In this document: piece after piece, positions 36,075-43,463 of the stretch
How positions within the stretch are numbered: position 1 is the first letter of the stretch
How the letters are laid out: each line of letters starts with the position of its first letter
Assembly (NCBI GenBank): GCA_018822665.1
Contig: JAHJJX010000009.1
Location: forward strand, 1-64,000
Source of the DNA: a bacterium
GTDB taxonomy: Bacteria; Campylobacterota; Campylobacteria; Campylobacterales; Sulfurimonadaceae
Direction of reading: 5' to 3'
DNA length: 64,000 nt
Made by a program: the position numbers and the translations under genes
The notes under the pieces: generated by a model
What the model saw: the letters and a program-made list of their open reading frames with translations, nothing else
The model's database searches: none
What the model was told of the DNA's origin: nothing

Positions 36075-36567
36075 CGGAAGAATTTGGCCATACGCAATAG
36101 GTGCTTCAATTGTGTTAGTTTTTGGTGCATGTGTAGCTACAATAATTGTGGCAAATACATTGCCGGTTGAACCAAGTGATACGTATATGATGAATTATCA
36201 TGATGCTGATGCTCAGGCAAATGAATTGATAGAGTCGAAGATAGCTTTTGATAAGAACTATAAAATATCCTATATCACGGATGGTTTAAGCAGAGAAAAG
36301 AGTGTCATAAAATATAAAGTAACGGATAGCGGCTCAAACACTGTGAATAATGCTCAAATAAAGGTTGTGATTACCAGACCTAACAATCATAAATATGATA
36401 AAGAATTAGTGAATCCAACAATACAAGACGGAATCTATACATTTGAGAGCGTAACACTTCCAATAGATGGCAGATGGGATGTTATGGCTAAAGTAAATAT
36501 TGGCGAATTTAATAGATTTTACAATGTGAAGGCCGATACCAGAGCTAAAGAGGCGTTTGAATATTGA
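36061..36567 (+). CDS. ccoH: FixH/CcoH-like cbb3 oxidase assembly protein
   Basis: A 168-residue protein with one N-terminal span (about 10-32) and a periplasmic beta-rich domain containing the family pattern of a YxxxYHDADAQANE-like segment (here MMNYHDADAQANELIESK) and a final GRWDVMAKV. FixH/CcoH proteins assist maturation of the oxidase, probably with its copper or subunits. Its place at the end of the cco cluster supports this. Confidence 0.8.
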   Translation: MKKSSGRIWPYAIGASIVLVFGACVATIIVANTLPVEPSDTYMMNYHDADAQANELIESKIAFDKNYKISYITDGLSREKSVIKYKVTDSGSNTVNNAQIKVVITRPNNHKYDKELVNPTIQDGIYTFESVTLPIDGRWDVMAKVNIGEFNRFYNVKADTRAKEAFEY

Positions 36568-36573
36568 TTCATC

Positions 36574-38919
36574 ATGAATGAAACAACTATAGTCCTCCCC
36601 TCCGCTCGTGCAATCAGACACGAGCAATTAAAACTCAGCTCTTCAACTCTTTTCTTACCAAACTATATCACGATGTCGGAGTTTGTCAGCAAGCTTTGTG
36701 TCGTCAAAGATTTTTCATACGCAGATGACGATACCAGAGTCCTTTTACTTCTTGAAGCATCTCATTTTAACTCCTTTGCAAAACTGCAAATAGAGAGAAA
36801 CTTTTTCACATTTACAAAAAATTCAACGTATATTTTTAAATTTTTTGAAGAATTAAGCGCTGAGATGTATGACATTGAGAAGCTCGATACCTCTGATATT
36901 TATGCAGAATATGAAGAACATATCATTATATTAAAAGAGCTCTATAAAAGATACGAACAAATCTGCTCTGAAAGAAAACTGCTAGATAAAATATTTTTAC
37001 CAAAGCTTTATACATTCAATTTCAATTATGTCAAAAGACTCAAAAAGATTTGTATTCAGGTTGACGGACATCTCACAAATTTTGAACTCGAACTATTGGA
37101 AAAATGCTGCATGGAAGCAGATGTAACTTTGATATTTAATACCACGAAGTTCAATACTAAAATGCAAAATAAACTTCTCAATTTAGGAATAGAATTAGAA
37201 AAAAATTATCAATATGAAATATCTTTAAATGATAAAAATGTAATTGATAAAAAAAAGATAATTCAACAGCAAAATATCGTTTGCGAACCTTTTAGCGAGC
37301 CGATTTTGCAGGCTGCATTTATAAAAGCAAAAGTTTATGAATACGTAAAAAAAGGGTACAACCCTGAAAAGATAGCTGTTGTTTTGCCTGATGAAAATAG
37401 GGCTGAAGTGTTGAAAATTTTTGACGATAAGGCAAATTTCAACTTTGCAATGGGTGAACCGTTTGTCAATACGAAGTCCTATGAAAAACTTTATTCCACA
37501 TGCCAGACTATTGAGCAAGACAGTAAAGAAAACAACAGCAGGTTGCTGCGAGTCGGAGATGATTTATATCACTTTCTTTTTTCAATTTATTATAAAACTA
37601 TTGAAGAGGCAGATGTTGTAAATTTTTTGAAAATATACAAAGAGACCCTTTTAAATAAGGCAGAGATTAAAATATTTGATGAAGAGATTTACAATTTTAA
37701 AAATATTTTACCCTATATGAAAGAGATGTCTGTAAAATCGCTTTTAGCCTTGTTCATGCAAAGATTGGCTGCAAGAACGATTGATGATGTTCGAGGAGGA
37801 AAAATAACGGTTATGGGCGTACTAGAAACGCGTTCAATGGAATTTGACGCTGTTATCATCGTTGACTTTAATGATTCCAATGTTCCAAAGAGAAGTGATA
37901 AAGACATGTTTTTAAATACGCAAATAAGAGAAATCGCTTCTTTACCGACAATGAATGACAGAGAAAATTTACAAAAACATTACTACGAGATGCTTATCAA
38001 CAAAAGCAAAGAGGTAGCTATCTCTTTTGTAAAGTCCAATCAAAGCAGCGCCTCAAGATTTTTAAAACAGCTAAATATCAAAGAAAAGAGTCTTCATTGG
38101 GAATTGGATTATGCAGCGATTCTTTTTGAGAGAAAAAAGCATACTTTCTTGAACGAAAAAGAGATAATTTTAGATTACAGTTTTAAAGATAAAAAATTAT
38201 CTGCAACAAAGTTAAAAACTTTTTTAATATGCAAAAGAAAATATTATTACAAATATATCCAACAGATAAATTCGCATGAAATACCAAAAGAGATGCCGCA
38301 GGAGTGGGAAATCGGAATCGATGTACACACCGCTCTCAAAGAGCTTTATACTAAAAAGAACAGTTATAGAGAGAGAATGGAATTAAAAAAAGACCTGCAT
38401 TATGAACTTGACATGGCATGTGGAAACAGCGAACTTGAGAAGTATCTTATCAGCATGCAAAAGAGAAGAATGGATATTTTTTGTGAAGAAGAGATACAAA
38501 GGTTTAAAGACGGCTGGCATGTGGAAGTATGCGAAAAAAATCTCAATTGTGAATTCGCGGGTATTACGCTTACGGGCATTATTGACAGAGTAGATAAAAG
38601 AGGGGATGAAATATTTGTGTTAGACTATAAGACAGGTAATTATCCGATATACACGGCAAAAAATTTTACACAAGCGACGGACTTTCAATTAGAGTTTTAT
38701 TACTTATTGGCGCAAAGCTTGGGCAAAGTCACGGCATGCGGATATTACGATTTAAAAGAATCTAAAATAGTCCATGAAGCATTTCTGCAAGAGAAACTTG
38801 CAGTTTTAGAATCCAACATAAAAGATTTACTTCTAAATGACGAATTTGATTTTAAGAAATGTGAAGATGTGAAAAACTGCCTGTTTTGCGAGTATAAAAT
38901 TATTTGTGGCAGGGAATAG
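36574..38919 (+). CDS. addB: AddB-type helicase/exonuclease subunit
   Basis: The 781-residue protein has a degenerate helicase N-terminus and a C-terminal PD-(D/E)xK nuclease (GIIDRVDK, then VLDYKTGNY, then QLEFYYLLA, about residues 660-715). It also carries cysteines consistent with the AddB iron-sulfur nuclease fold: one at CKRKYYYKY near 552 and three in the end CEDVKNCLFCEYKIICG. With AddA it processes double-strand breaks for recombination. Its partner addA lies 4.5 kb downstream, separated by accessory genes. The CCACATGCC motif occurs three times inside it. Confidence 0.85.
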   Translation: MNETTIVLPSARAIRHEQLKLSSSTLFLPNYITMSEFVSKLCVVKDFSYADDDTRVLLLLEASHFNSFAKLQIERNFFTFTKNSTYIFKFFEELSAEMYDIEKLDTSDIYAEYEEHIIILKELYKRYEQICSERKLLDKIFLPKLYTFNFNYVKRLKKICIQVDGHLTNFELELLEKCCMEADVTLIFNTTKFNTKMQNKLLNLGIELEKNYQYEISLNDKNVIDKKKIIQQQNIVCEPFSEPILQAAFIKAKVYEYVKKGYNPEKIAVVLPDENRAEVLKIFDDKANFNFAMGEPFVNTKSYEKLYSTCQTIEQDSKENNSRLLRVGDDLYHFLFSIYYKTIEEADVVNFLKIYKETLLNKAEIKIFDEEIYNFKNILPYMKEMSVKSLLALFMQRLAARTIDDVRGGKITVMGVLETRSMEFDAVIIVDFNDSNVPKRSDKDMFLNTQIREIASLPTMNDRENLQKHYYEMLINKSKEVAISFVKSNQSSASRFLKQLNIKEKSLHWELDYAAILFERKKHTFLNEKEIILDYSFKDKKLSATKLKTFLICKRKYYYKYIQQINSHEIPKEMPQEWEIGIDVHTALKELYTKKNSYRERMELKKDLHYELDMACGNSELEKYLISMQKRRMDIFCEEEIQRFKDGWHVEVCEKNLNCEFAGITLTGIIDRVDKRGDEIFVLDYKTGNYPIYTAKNFTQATDFQLEFYYLLAQSLGKVTACGYYDLKESKIVHEAFLQEKLAVLESNIKDLLLNDEFDFKKCEDVKNCLFCEYKIICGRE

Positions 38920-39082
38920 AAAATTAATATTTCAATACATAGTAAAAAATATGCTACAAATATTTTAATCAATTGAAAAGAATAGGTTATTGCAAATTCT
39001 TTCATATTTAAATAAGTCTATTATAATGGACTTATATAAATATTTATAGTATAATACAAAAAACCAATTAAGGTTGTGTTGC

Positions 39083-40288
39083 ATGCTAAAACTTCTTGAA
39101 AATGCAAAAAGACTCTCTGCTCTAAAAGCAAATCAGAAACTCCCAAATTATAAAAGGTATATTTTTGATTCTCTTTATAGTTCACCGGCGAAAATAACGG
39201 CTATTTACGGAAGCAGAGGCATTGGTAAAACAACAACTCTGATGCAGTTGTTGCAAAGTTCAGATTTACTAAGCAGTTCTAAACTATACATCTCATGTGA
39301 CCATGCGATGTTTCAAGATGTGTCATTGTTCGATTTTGTAGATGAGTTCAGCAAGAGAGGCGGCGAGCTTATTTGTATAGACGAAGTGCATGAGGCTTCT
39401 AATTTTGAAAAAGAGTTAAAGTCAATCTATGATTTTTTAGATATCAAAGTCTATTTTACAGGCTCTTCTGCCCTGCATCTTACAAATCCTGATTTTGCAA
39501 GAAGATACTCTATGTACCATCTTTATCCGCTTAGCCTCAAAGAGTATCTTGAACTTACTCATAATATTTTATTAAAAGCATACACCCTTGAAGAGATATT
39601 GAAAAATCATGAAAACATAGCAAATGAAGTAATAGCATCTTTGCCAAACAAAAAAATACTGAAGTTTTATGATGAGTTTTTAAAAGTCGGAACTTACCCG
39701 TTTTATTTTGAAGACAAGAGCAAATATATTGATAGAATCATAGAGACAATCAATACTATTTTACACACTGATTTAAGCAAAATATTTTCAATTCAACCAG
39801 ATAAAGTAGACACTTTAAAAAAACTTTTGCTCACCATTTGTGTATCTAAACCGCTTGAGTTCAGTATAGACAAATTAGCCGCAACAGTCGGCATCACAAA
39901 AACCACACTTTACAAGTACATGGGCTATCTCGACGATGCTGAACTTATCAAGCAAATAACACATGAAGGCAAAAGATTTGCAGCGATACGAAAATCTGAC
40001 AAACTTTACCTTGCAAACACAAATCTTTTTGAAGCACTGTGTGTAAATCAAGATATTGGAACCCTTAGAGAAACATATTTTGTAAGCCATGTATCAACTA
40101 AACATAAACTACACTATGTGGATAAGGGTGATTTTCTGATTGATGAAAAATACACAGTTGAAATAGGCGGAAAAAACAAAGGGTTTGAACAAATAAAAGA
40201 TATCCCAAACTCTTATATAGTAGCGGATGATATTGAAGTGGGATTTGGTAATAAGATACCGCTCTGGCTGTTTGGATTTTTGTATTAG
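39083..40288 (+). CDS. AAA-type ATPase with C-terminal DUF4143-like region
   Basis: The protein (401 residues from the ATG at 39083, preceded by TTAAGG) has a Walker A GSRGIGKTT near residue 44, Walker B LICIDEVHE near 100, and a sensor TGSSAL near 133. A winged-helix-like segment follows (LAATVGITKTTLYKYM, near 280) and a C-terminal part with a VEIGGKNKG nuclease-like strand. This is the layout of the archaeal-type ATPase/DUF4143 family, linked to mobile and defence regions. It opens the accessory block between addB and addA. Confidence 0.78.
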   Translation: MLKLLENAKRLSALKANQKLPNYKRYIFDSLYSSPAKITAIYGSRGIGKTTTLMQLLQSSDLLSSSKLYISCDHAMFQDVSLFDFVDEFSKRGGELICIDEVHEASNFEKELKSIYDFLDIKVYFTGSSALHLTNPDFARRYSMYHLYPLSLKEYLELTHNILLKAYTLEEILKNHENIANEVIASLPNKKILKFYDEFLKVGTYPFYFEDKSKYIDRIIETINTILHTDLSKIFSIQPDKVDTLKKLLLTICVSKPLEFSIDKLAATVGITKTTLYKYMGYLDDAELIKQITHEGKRFAAIRKSDKLYLANTNLFEALCVNQDIGTLRETYFVSHVSTKHKLHYVDKGDFLIDEKYTVEIGGKNKGFEQIKDIPNSYIVADDIEVGFGNKIPLWLFGFLY

Positions 40289-40290
40289 TC

Positions 40291-40455
40291 ATGATAAATA
40301 TCCTATACGAATATAGCCAAATCAGAGATGAAGATTTAAAGCAATATATTTTCGATACTCCGAAACTTCACAAATATTTCAAAGAAGATTGGGGTGTTTT
40401 TGTGATTTTAGTAAAGATACGGCAAAATGAAATATTTTTGTGGGCTTGGTATTAG
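40291..40455 (+). CDS. 54-residue open frame, unknown
   Basis: An ATG three bases after the ATPase stop opens a frame of 54 codons (MINILYEYSQIRDED... ending in AWY). Composition looks coding, but no family is recognised. It could be a small partner of the ATPase or a gene remnant. Bases 40456-40519 hold the promoter region of the next gene. Confidence 0.35.
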   Translation: MINILYEYSQIRDEDLKQYIFDTPKLHKYFKEDWGVFVILVKIRQNEIFLWAWY

Positions 40456-40519
40456 ATTGTGTTATTATTTTGCAACAAAAAGAATGAATTATTAATTAAA
40501 CAGAGATTGAAGGATTAAA

Positions 40520-42217
40520 ATGAAAGCAAGTGAAATCAGATTTGAAGAGTTTTTGTCACAGCCTAAAACAAGTTTTTTAATACCTGTTTATCAAAGAAAT
40601 TATGATTGGCAAGAAGAGCAATGCAGGGAGTTTTTAAAAGATATTGAGTTATTGGCTTCACGAGAGCGAGATTCTCATTTTATGGGTTCTAGTGTTTACA
40701 TAAAAGGCGATGACATAGAAGCCTTAGAATCTGGCTTAAAAGAGTATATTGTTATAGATGGACAACAAAGAATTACAACTAGTATTTTATTTCTAAAAGC
40801 AATATATGATTTAAGTGATGATGAATTTGATAAAAAAGAAATTTTCCAACATTATCTAATTAATGAGATAAGAGGTGGCAATAAGCTTAAATTAAAACCA
40901 ATCAAAGATGATAATGACATTTTCGAAAAGTTACTAAGAAATATTGATATTAATGCAGATAATTATTCAAAAATATATTTAAATTATCAATTTTTTAAAC
41001 ATCACTTGTCAGTATCAAATATAAAGATAGATAAATATTTTAAAGCATTTAAGCAACTGTGGATTGTTTATATTGAACTTGATAGAACAAAAGATGACCC
41101 ACAACTTATATTTGAAAGTATTAATTCAACTGGTCTGAGCCTTAGCGAAGCCGATTTGATTAGAAACTTCATCTTAATGGATAAAAAACACGATGTACAG
41201 AACTATTTATTTGAAGAGTATTGGTCACGAATAGAAAAGTTACTTTTAAGTGAAAATATATCTGCATTTATTAGAGACTATTTAACTATGAAAGAGGGTG
41301 TTATTCCAAATCAAAACAGAGTTTATAGTGCGTTTAAAGCCTTTGTATTTAAATCTAAAATCCAAACAGAAGCATTGTTGGAAGATTTACTTTACTTTGC
41401 AAAAATCTATTCTAAATTTATATTTTTGGATTTTGAAAACAAAGAGATTGAAAAATTACTAAAAGAACTTAAAGAGTTAAAAGTTACGGTTGTTTATCCA
41501 TATCTTTTAAATCTCTTTTGTGATTATGAGAAAAATGTAATTTCAATAGATATTTTAAAAAAAACACTTAAACTGATAAGAAGTTATATTTTTAGAAGAT
41601 TAGTCTGTGAATACAATACAAATGCACTCAATAAGGTATTTATGTCCTTACACAAAGAATTGATAAGCATAAAAGATTATGAACAAAATTATTTTGAATG
41701 CTTGTTGAGTGTGCTCAGCAACAAAAGAGGGACAGCAATGTTTCCAAGAGATGATGAATTTAAGGAATATTTTACAACAAAAGATATTTATAAATTTAAG
41801 AATAAAAACTATTTATTATACACACTTGAAAGTTTTGATAACAAAGAACTTGTAACATTTAAGGAGTTGACAATTGAGCATATAATGCCTCAAACATTAA
41901 CGCCAAAATGGAATATTGAATTAGGGGATAAATGCACGCAAGTGCATGAAAAATATCTCAATAATATTGGTAATTTAACTTTAAGCGGTTACAACTCTGA
42001 GCTATCAAATAAAAGTTTTTTTGATAAAAAAGATATTTTGAAAACTAGCGGAATAAAACTCAATAGATATTTTGAAAATCTTCAATCATGGAATAAAGAA
42101 GAGATAGAAAAAAGAGCATTAAACCTCTTTCAAAAAATTGCTTTAAATATTTGGGATTTTCCTGATATTGAAGAGTCGGTTTATATCAAACTCAAAAACA
42201 GGACTATTTTACTTTAG
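40520..42217 (+). CDS. GmrSD-like DUF262/DUF1524 restriction protein, frameshifted at its 3' end
   Basis: The 565-residue frame has a DUF262 (ParB/GmrS-like) domain with IPVYQRNYDW near residue 21 and VIDGQQRITT near 79, and a DUF1524 (GmrD-like HNH nuclease) domain with LTIEHIMPQ near 453 and NNIGNLTLSGYN near 488. Such proteins are type IV enzymes that use NTP to cut modified phage DNA. It ends early: a one-base loss in the A-run at 42194-42198 moves the reading frame, and the C-terminal domain continues in another phase to 42564. The catalytic domains are intact, so partial activity is possible. Confidence 0.85.
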   Translation: MKASEIRFEEFLSQPKTSFLIPVYQRNYDWQEEQCREFLKDIELLASRERDSHFMGSSVYIKGDDIEALESGLKEYIVIDGQQRITTSILFLKAIYDLSDDEFDKKEIFQHYLINEIRGGNKLKLKPIKDDNDIFEKLLRNIDINADNYSKIYLNYQFFKHHLSVSNIKIDKYFKAFKQLWIVYIELDRTKDDPQLIFESINSTGLSLSEADLIRNFILMDKKHDVQNYLFEEYWSRIEKLLLSENISAFIRDYLTMKEGVIPNQNRVYSAFKAFVFKSKIQTEALLEDLLYFAKIYSKFIFLDFENKEIEKLLKELKELKVTVVYPYLLNLFCDYEKNVISIDILKKTLKLIRSYIFRRLVCEYNTNALNKVFMSLHKELISIKDYEQNYFECLLSVLSNKRGTAMFPRDDEFKEYFTTKDIYKFKNKNYLLYTLESFDNKELVTFKELTIEHIMPQTLTPKWNIELGDKCTQVHEKYLNNIGNLTLSGYNSELSNKSFFDKKDILKTSGIKLNRYFENLQSWNKEEIEKRALNLFQKIALNIWDFPDIEESVYIKLKNRTILL

Positions 42218-42564
42218 ATGATAATTTTGATGCAACCGGCAGTAAAATAAAAAAATTAAGCGTTTTAAACAATATCGCAGTTACAAGTAGTTGGATAAAT
42301 TGTTTTGTAGAGTTTTCAAAAATTTTATATAACTTTGATGAAGCTATGTTTAAAAGTTTTATTTCAGATGATGATTTTCAAGGAAGAGTGCAAAGAATAA
42401 TAACCGACAATCCAGAGTTGTGTAGAAAGCCTATTCAATTTTATGAACATGTAGAGATATATTTAGAAAGTAATCTAAGTGCAAATGGAATCTTAAATTA
42501 TTTAAAATTAATAGCAGAAAAATATGAGCTAGAAGGCGATGATGTTATTTTCTATATTAGCTAA
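42199..42564 (+). pseudogene. out-of-frame C-terminal domain of the DUF262/DUF1524 protein
   Basis: In the -1 phase the sequence continues as QDYFTLDDNFDATGSKIKK, then TSSWINCFVEFSKILY, and ends FYIS before TAA. The YTLDD...TG.K...F pattern is the usual C-terminal extension of DUF262/DUF1524 proteins, so this is not a separate gene. Adding one A to the run at 42194-42198 (AAAAA to AAAAAA) joins the two parts into one protein of about 681 residues. Confidence 0.75.
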
Positions 42565-42705
42565 AATTAACCCCAGATTCTTCACTGTAAAGATACAGAA
42601 TAGGAGTTGTCTATGGACTACGGCAGAATTATACTTTGAAATATTAAAAAAATCCAAGGAATATAAAGTGAATAAAACAGAATATGCTCAACAGGATAAA
42701 GCAAC

Positions 42706-42828
42706 ATGAACAACATTGTAATCGACAACCAAACTATCCAAAACAAAATCTTTACTATCAGAGATTTACAAGTAATGCTTGATGTAGAAGATGAAATCTT
42801 GAAGTCGAAAATTTCGACCTTTAAATAA
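42706..42828 (+). pseudogene. ORF6N-type N-terminal remnant
   Basis: A 40-codon frame begins MNNIVIDNQTIQNKIFTIR and continues LQVMLDVE, matching the start of ORF6N-domain (phage antirepressor-like) proteins, then diverges and stops. The end overlaps a hairpin (GTCGAAA/TTTCGAC, 42804-42818). It is a decayed gene. Bases 42565-42705 hold another short coding-like relic (WTTAELYFEILKKSKEYK) of unknown origin. Confidence 0.45.
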
Positions 42829-42836
42829 GGCTAAAA

Positions 42837-43463
42837 ATGGAACAATCATTAAATTTAAAAACTCTTGATGAAAATAAAAATAATATTGTAATTTATGAAG
42901 ATGGCGAATTTGAGCTGAAAATTGAATTTGATGGTAATAATGTTTGGCTAAGACAAAATGAGATTGCCGAGATATTTAGTAAAGATAGAACTGTTATAAC
43001 GAAGCAAATAAATAATATTTTAAAAGATAAAGAGATTGATGAAAAAAGCAATGTGCAAAAAATGCATATTGCAAATTCTGACAAACTTGTAAATTTTTAC
43101 AGCCTAGATATTATACTGGCAGTTGGATATAGAACGAACTCTTCAAAAGCTATAAAGTTCAGACAATGGGCTACAAAAATACTAAAACAATACCTGATAA
43201 ACGGTTATGTGGTAAATAAAGAGAATCTGCAGCAGCAAAAGTTTTATGAGTTAACACAAACTTTAGAACTTATAAAACAAAGTATAGAAAATAGAGAATT
43301 GGATATGAGAGAGTCCAAAGGCTTTGTAGAGATAATATCGAAATATGCGAGAAGCTGGGCACTGCTTCAAGGGTATGATGAACAAAGTTTAGAAGAGATT
43401 GTAGAGCAGAAAGACATAATCATCAAGCTTATCATGAACATGCTCTATGATGGAGACAAATAG
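42837..43463 (+). CDS. RhuM/Bro-type protein, probably 3'-truncated
   Basis: The 208-residue protein has the RhuM (virulence protein) domain: VIYEDGEFELKIEFDGNNVWLRQNEIAE..., then RTVITKQINNI, VNFYSLDIILAVGYR and SKAIKFRQWATKILKQYL. Longer relatives continue into a Fic/Doc-like or other C-terminal domain; here, after FVEIISKYARSWALLQGYD, the frame ends at 43463, exactly one base before addA. Truncation at the join with addA is likely. Such genes are common cargo of mobile and defence islands. Confidence 0.78.
   Translation: MEQSLNLKTLDENKNNIVIYEDGEFELKIEFDGNNVWLRQNEIAEIFSKDRTVITKQINNILKDKEIDEKSNVQKMHIANSDKLVNFYSLDIILAVGYRTNSSKAIKFRQWATKILKQYLINGYVVNKENLQQQKFYELTQTLELIKQSIENRELDMRESKGFVEIISKYARSWALLQGYDEQSLEEIVEQKDIIIKLIMNMLYDGDK

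Noticed and set aside
42346-42564. Separate 72-residue protein after the DUF262 gene
   Set aside because: The same phase is open upstream to 42199 and matches the usual C-terminal extension of DUF262/DUF1524 proteins; it is the frameshifted end of that gene.
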